33,728 nt of DNA from an uncultured Flavonifractor sp. (GCA_947346365.1 CANAAV010000027.1:1-33728), one strand, 5' to 3'; positions 24,493 through 33,058 are shown, numbered from the stretch's first letter. A program made the numbers and translations. The notes: a model not told the origin generated them from the sequence alone.

Positions 24493-24583
24493 GAGCGCAC
24501 CGCGGGAAGCTCTTGGGGGAAAGATTTCTTCTGGCCGCGCACTCCGGCAGTTCCCCCCCCCCGGAGTCCGCCTGTTTCCACGC

Positions 24584-25726
24584 CTAATCCGCCTCCTGCC
24601 GCTGTCCCAGCAGCTCCAGCGCCTTATCCAGCTGCGCGTCTCCCTCGTCTCCGGGCTCCACCTGGGCGTCCAGGGTGAGACCCGTGCCAATGAGGCTGAC
24701 GCCGCTGCCGGTAAAATAGGCGGCGGTGGAGATATTCATGGCTCCTCCGTGCGGCAGCCGGAAGCTCTGCTGGGAGTAGCCCTTTCCGCTGGTGGGCATT
24801 CCCACGACCGCCGCCGCCCCCTGCTCCTGGAGCTCCGCAGCGAAAAATTCTGCGGCAGAATAGGTATTCTCATCGACCAGCACCACCATTGGCAGCTCTA
24901 CGCATCCAGCATCCGACTGCGTGACGGTCTCCCTCCCCGCCCGGTTCCGGCTGATAAAAATGGGTCCCTCCGGCAGGAGGAAATCCAGCATGGCCGTCAG
25001 CTCTGTGAGATAACCGCCCCCGTTGCCGCGCATGTCAATGACCAATCCCTGGGCGCCCTGGGCCTGTAGCTCCTCCACGGCCTGCTGAAACCGCTGGGCG
25101 CTGTTGGCGTAAAAATTTTCCACCCGGACATATCCCGTCTTTTCATCCAGCATTTGAAGGTCCACCGGGTCGCTGTCCACCGCCGCCCGGCGGACTTCCA
25201 CCGTGCGTACAGTCCCCGCCTGGCCCAAAATCTCCAGGATGACCGTGGTACCCGCTTCTCCCCGAATGTAGCCCGCCCCCTGATAGCGGGCATCTCCGGA
25301 CAGGGCGTTTCCATCTGCGGAAAGGATGACCTCCCCCACCAGCAGCCCCGCATCCTCCGCCGGAGATCCGGGGAGAATCTCATTCAGCAGCAGCCCCTCT
25401 TCCCGCTCATATGTAACTGTGACCCCGATACCCACATACTGATTTTTCCGCTGGAGCTCCTGGGCCTCATACTCCTCGGCGGTGAGGTAGTAGCTCCAGC
25501 GGTCCCCCAGTCCCTTTACCATTCCCTCCAGCGCGGCGTCCACTGCCTGAACGGGCTCATACTCCCCCACAAAGCGCGTATTCACCAGCAGCAGCCCCTC
25601 CAGCAGCGACAGCGCGCCCTCTCCCACCGTCATGCGCAGGGCCAGCAGACCGCCTCCCACGGTCATCCCCAGCGTAAGAGCCATTGCCAGCAGCAGGTGC
25701 ACCGCTGAAAAGCGTTTTTTTGTCAT
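24584..25726 (-). CDS. S41 C-terminal processing peptidase with PDZ domain
   Basis: About 380 residues. It is a CtpA/CtpB-type serine protease outside the membrane. N-terminal membrane anchor HLLLAMALTLGMTVGGGLLAL; then a helical part, a PDZ domain (YVGIGVTVTYEREEGLLLNEILPGSPAEDAGLLVGEVI) and the S41 domain. The catalytic Ser is probably in ENTYSAAEFFA and the Lys in TSGKGYSQQSF. MTKKRF at 25726 is preferred because GGAGG lies eight bases upstream. It follows the M23 gene and probably trims or activates envelope proteins. A CGGAGGG/CCCTCCG hairpin (25754-25775) with TTTTT soon after sits between the two genes and may reduce its expression. Confidence 0.92.
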   Translation of the reverse strand: MTKKRFSAVHLLLAMALTLGMTVGGGLLALRMTVGEGALSLLEGLLLVNTRFVGEYEPVQAVDAALEGMVKGLGDRWSYYLTAEEYEAQELQRKNQYVGIGVTVTYEREEGLLLNEILPGSPAEDAGLLVGEVILSADGNALSGDARYQGAGYIRGEAGTTVILEILGQAGTVRTVEVRRAAVDSDPVDLQMLDEKTGYVRVENFYANSAQRFQQAVEELQAQGAQGLVIDMRGNGGGYLTELTAMLDFLLPEGPIFISRNRAGRETVTQSDAGCVELPMVVLVDENTYSAAEFFAAELQEQGAAAVVGMPTSGKGYSQQSFRLPHGGAMNISTAAYFTGSGVSLIGTGLTLDAQVEPGDEGDAQLDKALELLGQRQEAD

Positions 25727-25805
25727 AGGACAATCCTCCCCAAAAAGCGCGGACGGAGGGCTGTTGAACCCTCCGCCCATCGTTGGCTTTGTACCGGTTT
25801 CCTAT

Positions 25806-27056
25806 CTACCAGGGGTGAGTCAGGCTCAGCCCCTTATATTTACTCTCGGGGTCTACACGGGTGTAGTTGTCCCGAACCTCCAGGTGCAGGTGATTGCCAG
25901 TGGAGCTGCCGGTGGTGCCCACCTTCCCTACCTCCTGACCCTGGGTGACCATCTGCCCTTCGCTGACAGAGCGGGAGCTCATGTGGGCGTAGAGGGTGGA
26001 GTTTCCGTTGCCATGATCAATGACCACATAATTGCCGTAGGAATTGTGCCACCCGGAGGTAACTACCTGCCCGCTTTTCGCCGCCAAAATAGGCGTGCCC
26101 CGGGGAGCCGGAATATCGATGCCCGTGTGGCTGTGCCCCCGGCCGGTGATGGGGTGGATACGGTAACCGAACAACGAAGTCAGCCGGTAGTAGCCCGGCA
26201 GAGGCCAGAGGTAGCCGCTCTCTGAGCTGATGGTAATGTTATTGCGCCGCCGCTCGGCCTCCATCTGCCGCTGTTTTTGGGCAATTTGGGCCTGAATCTC
26301 CTTGGCCGCCGCATCCTCCTCGTCCAGCTGGCGGTTTACCTCCGCTATATCGGCATTGATCGCGTCCAGCACGGCTTGGGCCGCCGCCACCTTCTCCTTC
26401 TGCTCGGCCTGCTTAGTCTCTTGCTCCTCTTTCGCTATCTCCTGCGCGGCGCGGGCCTCCTCCAGCTCGGCCTTCAGCCGCTCGATCTCCTTCCGGGTGG
26501 CCACCAGCTGATCCATGACCGCCTGATCGTAGTCCATGATATCGCTGACATCCGCCAGCTTATTGAGCATGTCGGAAAAGCTGTCCGCGTTAAAGAGGAT
26601 GGACCAGTAGGACACATTGCCGTCCTCCTCCATCGCCCGCACCCGGCGGCAGAACAGGTCGTACTGCTCCGCCTCCTGATCCACAGCTTTCAGCCGCTCC
26701 TGCTCCTTTTCCGCAATCTGCTGGTCGTACAGGGCGATCTGCGCGTTAATACTCTCCAGCTCATCGTTGATGGCCTCCAGCTGGCCCAACAGGATCTGCC
26801 GCTTAGCCTGCGCTTGGGCTTGGTCCTCCTTTACGTCGGCCAGCTGTTCCTCCAGCTCCCTCTGCCGGGCCTTGCTCTCGGCCTGGCTGCGCTTGAGCGC
26901 GTCGATCTCCGCCTGCGTCACCGCTCCGGCACTGCCCAGGATCATCGTAAACATGGGCAGCAGCATCAGCAGCGCCAGCGCCCCCGCCAGGGCCGCCACC
27001 ACGATCCGCCGCCAATCCGCCTGCCGTCTCTCCTGCTTGCGCTGTTTTTTCGCCAT
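25806..27056 (-). CDS. M23 peptidase with coiled coil (EnvC-like murein hydrolase activator)
   Basis: The protein has 416 residues. Residues 20-45 form a membrane anchor (IVVAALAGALALLMLLPMF). Residues 50-270 are a long coiled coil rich in Gln, Glu and Ala. Residues 285-400 are an M23 (LytM) domain: GYRIHPITGRGHSHTGIDI with the first metal His and Asp, and HLHLEVR with the HxH pair, so the zinc site looks complete and it may be an active endopeptidase, unlike EnvC. It directly follows ftsX (12-base gap), the usual EnvC-type partner. FtsEX probably controls it across the membrane. AAGGAG lies before ATG 27056. Confidence 0.92.
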   Translation of the reverse strand: MAKKQRKQERRQADWRRIVVAALAGALALLMLLPMFTMILGSAGAVTQAEIDALKRSQAESKARQRELEEQLADVKEDQAQAQAKRQILLGQLEAINDELESINAQIALYDQQIAEKEQERLKAVDQEAEQYDLFCRRVRAMEEDGNVSYWSILFNADSFSDMLNKLADVSDIMDYDQAVMDQLVATRKEIERLKAELEEARAAQEIAKEEQETKQAEQKEKVAAAQAVLDAINADIAEVNRQLDEEDAAAKEIQAQIAQKQRQMEAERRRNNITISSESGYLWPLPGYYRLTSLFGYRIHPITGRGHSHTGIDIPAPRGTPILAAKSGQVVTSGWHNSYGNYVVIDHGNGNSTLYAHMSSRSVSEGQMVTQGQEVGKVGTTGSSTGNHLHLEVRDNYTRVDPESKYKGLSLTHPW

Positions 27057-27068
27057 GGGTCGTTCTCC

Positions 27069-27959
27069 TTATACCTGCAAGAATTTCCGAATTGCCAGCA
27101 CCGAACCGCTGGTGCCGATGAGCAGCCCAGTGCCCACAAAAGCCCCCAAAACCCGTAGGGCCATGGGCCGGAAGGCCAGCACCGTAATTAAAGACATGGT
27201 GTCCGACCCGGTAACGGCGTTTGCCACCAGGGAATACACCCCCCATTGAAAGAGGAAGGCCACCAATGCCCCAGCCAGCCCCAGCAGCATCCCCTCGAAC
27301 ACGAAGGGCCAGCGGACAAAGCCGTTCGTCGCGCCGCACATCTTCATAATGGCGATCTCCTCCCGGCGGTTGAAGGTCGCCAGCTTAATGGTATTGGCTA
27401 TGATAAACAGGGACACCAGCAGTAAAATGACCACCAGAATAATCGCGACCGCCCCGGCAATGTCCCGCAGAACCACAAAGCCTTCGGCAATTTCGAATTC
27501 CGCCCGAATTTTCGCCACTCCGTCCAGCGCCTCTACCTGGGAGGCCGTCTCCTTCATCCGCTCAATATCCACCACGTGGATGCGGAACCGGGCCCGCAGC
27601 ACATCGTCAGGCAAGTCGTTTAAAAGCTCGTTGTCCTCCCGCCCCTCTTTAAAGGCCGCCATCGCCTCCGCCTTGCTGACGTAGGTGGTAGACGCCACGT
27701 TGGGAATTCCCCGTATGGCGGCCTGAAGCTGAGTAGTCTGCCCGTCTGTATAGGTCTCCTCCACAATGGCGGTAAATTCATTCTCCGCCTCCAAATCCCC
27801 CAGCATGTGGTCCACATTCACCGCCACCAGGGAAAACGAACCCATAATCAGCAGGCAGCACACAATCATGCACACCGCCGCAAAAGACATGAATCCATGG
27901 GTAAAGATGCTGTGAAAGCCCTCAGAAATAAAATAGCCGAAATTATATCGTAACTTCAT
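27069..27959 (-). CDS. ftsX: Cell division ABC permease FtsX
   Basis: About 296 residues. It is the membrane partner of FtsE and controls peptidoglycan hydrolases. A first membrane segment lies at about 20-45 (FMSFAAVCMIVCCLLIMGSFSL), then a large outside loop (residues 45-165), then three membrane segments near the C-terminus (AVAIILVVILLLVSLFII and others). MKLRYN at 27959 is preferred because homologues start here; it overlaps ftsE by 17 bases. The outer loop would contact the coiled-coil M23 protein encoded next. Confidence 0.95.
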   Translation of the reverse strand: MKLRYNFGYFISEGFHSIFTHGFMSFAAVCMIVCCLLIMGSFSLVAVNVDHMLGDLEAENEFTAIVEETYTDGQTTQLQAAIRGIPNVASTTYVSKAEAMAAFKEGREDNELLNDLPDDVLRARFRIHVVDIERMKETASQVEALDGVAKIRAEFEIAEGFVVLRDIAGAVAIILVVILLLVSLFIIANTIKLATFNRREEIAIMKMCGATNGFVRWPFVFEGMLLGLAGALVAFLFQWGVYSLVANAVTGSDTMSLITVLAFRPMALRVLGAFVGTGLLIGTSGSVLAIRKFLQV

Positions 27960-28635
27960 CGTTGTAATACCCGCCTGTCTCGTCGCTGATGATCCTGCCG
28001 TTTTCGATGGCGACCACTCGTTTGGAAAAGCGGTCCACCAGTTCCCGCTCATGGGTGACCACCAGCAGCGTGGTCCCCAGTTCGTTGATGCGCTCCAGCA
28101 GCATCATAATCTCCAGAGAGCGCATCGGGTCCAGGTTGCCTGTGGGCTCGTCGGCAATAATCATCTGGGGATTGTTGACCAACGCCCTGGCAATCGCCAC
28201 CCGCTGCTGCTCTCCGCCGGAGAGTTCCGTGGGGCGGCAGCCGGCCTTCTGCTCCAGGCCCACCAGCTCCAGCACATAGGGCACCCGCTTGCGGGTCTCC
28301 CTGGGAGAGGCCCCAATGGCCCGCATGGCAAAAATAAGGTTTTCCTGAATCGTCTTTTTCTCAATCAGCCGGAAATCCTGAAAGATAACCCCCAGCGTGC
28401 GGCGCATAAAAGGCACTTGGCCGGGCCGGATGTTATTCAAATTGTACCCGTTGACCATCAGCCGCCCGCCGGAGGGAGCCTCCTCAGCGGTGATAAGCTT
28501 GACAATGGTAGATTTTCCGGAACCGGAGGGTCCCACCAAAAAGACAAATTCACCGTCGTCAATGCGCAGATTGACCCCTTTCAGGGCTTTGGTACCGTTG
28601 TCGTATGCCTTTTGGATCTCTTTGAAACGTATCAT
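27943..28635 (-). CDS. ftsE: Cell division ATP-binding protein FtsE
   Basis: The protein has 230 residues. It hydrolyses ATP on the inner membrane face to drive FtsX. Motifs: Walker A GPSGSGKST, signature LSGGEQQRVAIARAL, Walker B MIIADEPTGNLD, switch His in LLVVTHERELV. MIRFKEIQKAYDNG at 28635 is preferred; GAGGT lies seven bases upstream. The terminator 28654-28692 lies just before it, after the PucR-type gene. I see no clear own promoter, so expression may depend on readthrough. Confidence 0.96.
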   Translation of the reverse strand: MIRFKEIQKAYDNGTKALKGVNLRIDDGEFVFLVGPSGSGKSTIVKLITAEEAPSGGRLMVNGYNLNNIRPGQVPFMRRTLGVIFQDFRLIEKKTIQENLIFAMRAIGASPRETRKRVPYVLELVGLEQKAGCRPTELSGGEQQRVAIARALVNNPQMIIADEPTGNLDPMRSLEIMMLLERINELGTTLLVVTHERELVDRFSKRVVAIENGRIISDETGGYYNDEVTI

Positions 28636-28647
28636 GTGTACTACCTC

Positions 28648-28692
28648 GAAAAAATTGACAATTGACAACGGCCGACATTGTCAATTGTCAAT
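28648..28692 (-). terminator. Terminator between the PucR gene and ftsE
   Basis: On the minus strand ATTGACAATTGACAA and TTGTCAATTGTCAAT (28678-28692 with 28654-28668) pair perfectly over 15 bp with a 9-base loop, then TTTTTT. It is a textbook intrinsic terminator 19-60 bases before the ftsE start, made of an AT-rich stem unusual for this genome. It lies within the likely ftsE leader. Confidence 0.85.
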
Positions 28693-28734
28693 CTGTCGTT
28701 AATCCAGCCCTTTCTAAAGGGACCCTGGGTAGAA

Positions 28735-29826
28735 TTAGGACTTAATCCCCCGGGAAAGCAGATACTTTTTGACCATAAGCGCCACCTTAAAGGTGATCGC
28801 GTCGTCAAACTCCCGCAGATCCAGGCCGGTGAGCTTCTTGATTTTTTCCAGACGGTATACCAGAGTATTCCGGTGGACGAAGAGCTTGCGGGCGGTCTCC
28901 GACACGTTCAGATTATTTTCAAAGAATTTATTGATGGTGAAAAGCGTCTCCTGATCCAGCGCGTCGATGGGATTTTTCTTAAAGACCTCCTGCAAAAACA
29001 TCTCGCACAGAGTCGTGGGGAGCTGATAAATCAACCGCCCAATCCCCAGATTCTCGTAGTTGATGATGGACTTCTCTGTGTCAAAGACCTTGCCCACCTC
29101 AATGGCTACTTGGGCCTCCTTATAGGCCCGGGCAAGCTCCCGGATATGCCCGACAATCGTGCCGATACCGATTACCACCCGAATATGCAGCTCTCCCGTC
29201 ACGGTCTCCTCGATCTGATGGGCCAGCTTATACAGCTCCCGGCTCTCGGTCCCCTCGGAGACCAGCTTAATCAGCGCCACATCGGTCTCGCTGACGGACA
29301 GGACAAAATCCGACTGCTTGTCAGGGAACAGACTCTGTACCATGTCGATCAGCGCCGGCTCCGTGCTCTCCACCTGGCGAATCAAAAAGACGGCCCGGGG
29401 CGCCTCGGAGATAAAATGCAGCTCCTTGGCCCGGACATAGATGTCCCCCAAAAGAATATTGTCCGAAATGATATTTTTCACAAAGGTCGCTTTGTCATGC
29501 TTCTCCTCGTAGTAAACCTTTGCGCCGTTGAGGGCCACTGCCGCCATAGAGCACACCATCCGCGCCTCGCCGTCCTCGCCCTGGACGAACACCGCATAGT
29601 CAAACTGTGAGCCCCAGCTTTGCAGGGCCTTAAAGGTCCGTCCCTCGTGGCAGACGGCACCCCCTTCTCCGCCGTTGACAGCGTCCACAGCGGGAGGCCA
29701 GTGCTCGCCGATACAGCTGAGCTCATTGCAGGCCACCACCGTCCCCTCAGAATCGATTACGCCGATGGGCCGCTCTGTGCTGTCCTTCATTTGTAAAACG
29801 ACGCTCTGAAATGTTCTGCTGGACAT
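28735..29826 (-). CDS. PucR/CdaR-type transcriptional regulator
   Basis: The protein has 363 residues. The C-terminus (about 310-360) is the PucR-type helix-turn-helix: FFENNLNVSETARKLFVHRNTLVYRLEKI. The central region resembles the GGDEF-like/CdaR regulatory domain; the N-terminus begins with a small sensor-like domain (MKDSTERPIGVIDSEGTVVACNE) of unclear type. It probably senses a metabolite, as CdaR does sugar diacids, but the ligand is unknown. ATG 29826 is preferred with AAGGAGG eight bases upstream. It precedes ftsEX, but a terminator separates them, so a link to cell division is not shown. Confidence 0.87.
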   Translation of the reverse strand: MSSRTFQSVVLQMKDSTERPIGVIDSEGTVVACNELSCIGEHWPPAVDAVNGGEGGAVCHEGRTFKALQSWGSQFDYAVFVQGEDGEARMVCSMAAVALNGAKVYYEEKHDKATFVKNIISDNILLGDIYVRAKELHFISEAPRAVFLIRQVESTEPALIDMVQSLFPDKQSDFVLSVSETDVALIKLVSEGTESRELYKLAHQIEETVTGELHIRVVIGIGTIVGHIRELARAYKEAQVAIEVGKVFDTEKSIINYENLGIGRLIYQLPTTLCEMFLQEVFKKNPIDALDQETLFTINKFFENNLNVSETARKLFVHRNTLVYRLEKIKKLTGLDLREFDDAITFKVALMVKKYLLSRGIKS

Positions 29827-30023
29827 GGCGAAAGCCTCCTTCTCTATGCTCCGGCCCCTCCGGAACAGCAGGGCCGGTTGCTCGTCTTTTATCCTCTGGC
29901 TGGCCCTGGCAGACGGCCTGCCAGAACAGCGCACCGCCTTTCAAAAACGGCTTTCTGCGGCCGGTCCGCCGCAGCGGCACATCTTGAACCGGCAGGCGCT
30001 CCTCGGGGGCAATTTACTCAACG
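29827..30023 (-). promoter_or_regulatory. Long leader of the PucR-type gene
   Basis: About 197 untranslated bases between promoter and start. Stems seen by eye: CTGGCAG-gccgt-CTGCCAG, CTGCGGC/GGCCGCAG and an ACCGGCCC/GGGGCCGG pair near the end. No known riboswitch was recognised and there is no clear terminator inside. It could hold an unrecognised cis element or small RNA. Confidence 0.4.
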
Positions 30024-30029
30024 GGTTCT

Positions 30030-30058
30030 ATTATACCGTGTTTTTTCTCTCTTTTCAA
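30030..30058 (-). promoter_or_regulatory. Promoter of the PucR-type gene
   Basis: On the minus strand TTGAAA (30053-30058), 17-bp spacer and consensus TATAAT (30030-30035). It is one of the best promoters in the window. Confidence 0.85.
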
Positions 30059-30127
30059 TAGGCTGGAAAAATGTTTTTGTTAAAATCGCCGAAGAGGCGC
30101 CGTCCGAAGGCTGAAACTCCCGCAGGC

Positions 30128-30832
30128 TCACTGCGCCTCCAGCCGCGCCCGCTCCTCCACCGTCAGATACCGCCATTCGCCGGGTTTCAACGCTGGATCC
30201 AGTGCCAGCGGGCCCATGGACAGACGCTTTAAATAGACCACCCGTTTCCCGCAGGCGGCGGTCATGCGCTTAATCTGATGATATTTTCCCTCCTGAAGGG
30301 TCACCAGGGCCTCTTCCGCCTGCTCCAGCCGCTCCAGTCTGGCGGGCAGGCACCGCAAGCCGTCCCCCAGCGCCATCCCGGCGGCAAAGGCGGCCTCGTC
30401 CCCGGCGGTGAAGGGTCCGTCCGCCCGAACCAGGTAGCGCTTGTCCACGTGGCGCCGGGGTGAGAGCAGCCGGTGCGCCAGAGGGCCGTCGTTGGTCAGC
30501 AGAAGCAGGCCCTCCGTGTCCTTGTCCAGCCGTCCCACGGGAAACAGCCCCACCCGGCGCAGATGCTCCGGCAGCAGTGCCAGCACCGTAGGCTGGCGGG
30601 GATCCTCCGTGGCGCAGAGCAGTCCACCGGGCTTATGGAGCATCAGGTACACCAGACGCAGACCGGAAACAGTCTCTCCGTCTACAGTAAACACCGCGTC
30701 TTCTCTGTATTTTTCTTCTGGAGTGCAGGCCGTGCGTCCATCCACCGCCACCCGGCCGGCCCGCACCACAGCGCGCGCTTCCTTTCGGGACCAGCGTCCG
30801 GTGTTGGCTAGAATTTTATCCAAACGCTCCAT
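30128..30832 (-). CDS. rsuA: Pseudouridine synthase, RsuA/RluB family
   Basis: The protein has 234 residues. An S4 RNA-binding domain lies at about 1-45 (MERLDKILANTGRWSRKEAR). The synthase domain has the catalytic Asp in VGRLDKDTEGLLLLTND. It isomerises a uridine in rRNA; U516 of 16S rRNA is the usual RsuA target, but the RluB/E/F branch is possible. GGAGG lies just before ATG 30832. It is monocistronic and faces away from the DUF4830-like gene. Confidence 0.93.
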   Translation of the reverse strand: MERLDKILANTGRWSRKEARAVVRAGRVAVDGRTACTPEEKYREDAVFTVDGETVSGLRLVYLMLHKPGGLLCATEDPRQPTVLALLPEHLRRVGLFPVGRLDKDTEGLLLLTNDGPLAHRLLSPRRHVDKRYLVRADGPFTAGDEAAFAAGMALGDGLRCLPARLERLEQAEEALVTLQEGKYHQIKRMTAACGKRVVYLKRLSMGPLALDPALKPGEWRYLTVEERARLEAQ

Positions 30833-30931
30833 ACTCTCCTCCGGCCTGTCCTTTTTTTAATAGTGTAACATAGTTTGGGAGAAAAAGACATAGGGATTAT
30901 TACGACTGTTTTTGGAAAGGAGCGTTGCGCT

Positions 30932-31408
30932 GTGTTTATTTTTACCGCCAAGGTCCGCCGGAAGCGGATTGCGGCTGTGGCCGCGGCCGCCGCGGTGGTG
31001 TGCGGGGTGCTGGTGGCAGCTCTAGGGCTGATGCAGCTCCGGGGGGCGGCGGTCTCCACTTCAGCCGATCCCAAGGGAGTCAAAAGCAATGAAGACCGGA
31101 TTGCCTACCTAGAGAGCTACGGCTGGTCGGTCTCTCCCCAGGCCGTTTCGGTGGAAGAGCTGCTTATTCCGGAGGAGTTTGATGAAACCTACACCCAGTA
31201 TCTAGAGCTCCAGAGCGCCCAGGGTTTTGACTTGAGCCAGTACTGCGGCAAGCGGGTCAAGCGCTATACCTACGAGCTCACCAATTACCCCACCGGAGAA
31301 TCCGGGATCTTAGCCGGTCTGCTCATTTACCGGAATACGGTCATCGGGGGCGACGTGCTCTCGCCCGACCTGGGGGGCTTTATCCACGGGCTGGAGATGC
31401 CCGCCTGA
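30932..31408 (+). CDS. DUF4830-like membrane-anchored protein
   Basis: About 158 residues from GTG 30932. N-terminal basic patch and membrane segment (KVRRKRIAAVAAAAAVVCGVLVAALGL), then an outside domain with ESYGWSVSPQAVSVEELLIP, and KRVKRYTYELTNYP in the second half, as I recall for DUF4830. The function is unknown; such proteins are common in spore-forming Clostridia. GTG 30932 is chosen because AAAGGAG lies nine bases upstream; an ATG at 30875 in the same frame has no good ribosome site. It is followed by the decayed IS200 element. Confidence 0.75.
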   Translation: MFIFTAKVRRKRIAAVAAAAAVVCGVLVAALGLMQLRGAAVSTSADPKGVKSNEDRIAYLESYGWSVSPQAVSVEELLIPEEFDETYTQYLELQSAQGFDLSQYCGKRVKRYTYELTNYPTGESGILAGLLIYRNTVIGGDVLSPDLGGFIHGLEMPA

Positions 31409-31409
31409 G

Positions 31410-32045
31410 TCAGGACCACCCGTATAACGGGTGGCCTGCACACGCCTTATAAGGGCGTGATATTGGCCGCGCCTCAAGGCGCGGTGAAACGGTCTGCCGA
31501 CCGCATACTCTTACAAGCGGCCCCACAAAGTGGGGCTGTTTTTATTTGCTCTTATCAGCTGGCTCACCCGTAAACGGGTCATAGTATTCCTTTATTGTCA
31601 GTTGGTCTGCTAATTTATCTTCTGCTTCGCATGTCTGTCAAACATCATCGGCAAACTTTTTCCTTTGAGATATCCCATAAATTATGATACACTATATTTC
31701 GGCGGGATGCTCACCAGCAGATGGATATGATCCGGGCACGCTTCTGCTTCTATTGTCTCTACTCCCTTATACTCGCACAATTTCCGTATAATACTTCCCA
31801 CATCTGCTTTTATCTGCCCGTATATTATCTGTCTGCGGTATTTTGGTGCAAATACTATGTGATGCTTACAGTTCCATCGTGTATGCGCTAAGCTGTCTGT
31901 TTCTTCTTTTTTCTTTAACATGGATATTCCTCTTTCGATACTTTCAGATGTGGTCGGCAAACCATCTCCTATTGTATCGTTGGAGGTTTATCTTTTCTGC
32001 TCATAGGCATAGCCTTTTTATCCCACGGGCATAGCCCGTGCTCCT
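31410..32045 (-). mobile_element. Decayed IS200/IS605-type insertion sequence
   Basis: The region holds a broken TnpA (31542-31921) flanked by stem-loops as at IS200/IS605 ends. Right side: CCACCCG/CGGGTGG (31416-31434), CACGCC/GGGCGTG (31441-31459), CCGCGCC/GGCGCGG (31467-31484) and GCCCCAC/GTGGGGC with a U-run (31520-31541). Left side: CACGGGC-ata-GCCCGTG (32024-32040). No inverted terminal repeats or target duplication are expected. Exact ends are uncertain. The base composition is clearly lower in GC than the neighbours. Confidence 0.85.
31542..31921 (-). pseudogene. tnpA: tnpA (Y1 transposase, IS200/IS605), broken
   Basis: The first 79 residues match TnpA of IS200/IS605 (HTRWNCKHHIVFAPKYRRQ, EAEACPDHIHLLVSIPPK with the HUH metal His pair). 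The frame then meets TAA exactly at the Gln of the conserved QFMGYLKGK segment. It reads on as FMGYLKGKSLPMMFDRHAK and then jumps frame. The expected middle part with the catalytic Tyr is missing, and the C-terminal tail (LADQLTIKEYYDPFTGE) is recognisable in another frame up to 31542. So a nonsense mutation plus an internal deletion disabled it. ATG 31921 follows GAGG at seven bases. Confidence 0.9.
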
Positions 32046-32049
32046 CCTT

Positions 32050-32091
32050 TTTGCAAAAAAGAAAACGCGGCGCTCATCCGGGCGCCGCGTT
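32050..32091 (-). terminator. Terminator of the MscS-type gene
   Basis: On the minus strand AACGCGGCGC pairs perfectly with GCGCCGCGTT (32082-32091 with 32064-32073, 8-base loop), then TTCTTTTTTGC. It lies 43 bases after the stop codon. Confidence 0.9.
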
Positions 32092-32133
32092 GCGGCCTAT
32101 CGCGGATAAAATTCTCCCTTTAGCCGGCGTGCA

Positions 32134-32985
32134 TTAGGATTGCTTCTCTTCCAACACATGCACATTTAGGTGCTGATAGGTCATTTCAATGCCCTCCCGC
32201 CCAAAGGCTGCGCCTATCTGCTCCAGCAGGTCAAAGTACAATTCCCAGTAATCCGCCGTTTTGCACCATAACCGCAGGGTGTATTCTATGCTGCTGTCCT
32301 TATAGCCCGACAGGCGCACAAAAGGCTCCGGCTCCTTCAGCGCCTTGGGGTGGGCCTCAGCTACAGCCCGGATGCACGCGCTCACTTTGGCCGGAGGATC
32401 GCTGTAGGAGGCATAAAACTGGAGATCCACCCGCCGCTGAGGCTGGGTGTTATAGTTGGTGATGGTCTGGCCGGAAACTGTGCCGTTGGGAATAGAAATG
32501 ATCTTATTGTCCACCGTGCGCAGCCTGGTGTATACCAACCCCACCTCTACAACCGTTCCGCTGACAGCGCCTGCGTCAATGTAGTCTTCCGCTTTAAACG
32601 GTTTGGACACCAAGAGCTGGATGCCGCCCGCTAGATTGGCCAGCGTCCCCTGGATGGCCAGAGACAGCGCCAGACCCAGCACGCTGAGCACCGCAATCAG
32701 GCTGGTCATCTCAATACCCATATACCCCAGCACCACGCACAGGGTAATCAGCCACAGCACCACCCGTAAAGCCGCGCGGGCAAAGGTATACAGGCTCTTT
32801 TCCACCTCCAGCCGCTGAAAGGTCCGGTCCAACAGGCGCAGCAGCACCCGCATAACCACCATGCACGCCGCCAGCAGCAGCAGAACCGCCAGAACACGCT
32901 TTAAATCCATATTCTGCAAAATGCCGGCAAAGGTCTCAAGGGCCTCCTCAGTCTGCTCCGCAGGAATGCTCAAATCGGTAAGCAA
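32134..32985 (-). CDS. mscS: Small-conductance mechanosensitive channel (MscS family)
   Basis: The protein has 283 residues, normal for simple MscS. It opens under membrane tension to release solutes during hypo-osmotic shock. Membrane segments at about 28-50, 70-90 and 93-118; the pore helix is ALSLAIQGTLANLAGGIQLL with the Gly/Ala pattern. The beta domain follows (AGAVSGTVVEVGLVYTRLRT, IISIPNGTV) and the C-terminal cytoplasmic cage part. TTG at 32985 with GGAG ten bases upstream is used; no ATG is available in frame at this position. It is monocistronic. Confidence 0.93.
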   Translation of the reverse strand: MLTDLSIPAEQTEEALETFAGILQNMDLKRVLAVLLLLAACMVVMRVLLRLLDRTFQRLEVEKSLYTFARAALRVVLWLITLCVVLGYMGIEMTSLIAVLSVLGLALSLAIQGTLANLAGGIQLLVSKPFKAEDYIDAGAVSGTVVEVGLVYTRLRTVDNKIISIPNGTVSGQTITNYNTQPQRRVDLQFYASYSDPPAKVSACIRAVAEAHPKALKEPEPFVRLSGYKDSSIEYTLRLWCKTADYWELYFDLLEQIGAAFGREGIEMTYQHLNVHVLEEKQS

Positions 32986-33058
32986 CCGCGCATCTCTCCT
33001 TCCTTTTGGGGTGTTTTTATCATATCATATCCCCGCTGCCCTGACAAGCGGGCGGGCT

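Noticed and set aside
24541-24567. Terminator after the S41 gene: ACTCCGG/CCGGAGT around a run of ten C
   Set aside because: The stem is 7 bp and no U-run follows on the minus strand. The C run is notable only as a possible length-variable homopolymer and lies outside the gene.
31416-31484. Hairpin array read as a CRISPR
   Set aside because: The units differ in sequence, have no constant repeat-spacer length, and sit at an IS200 end.
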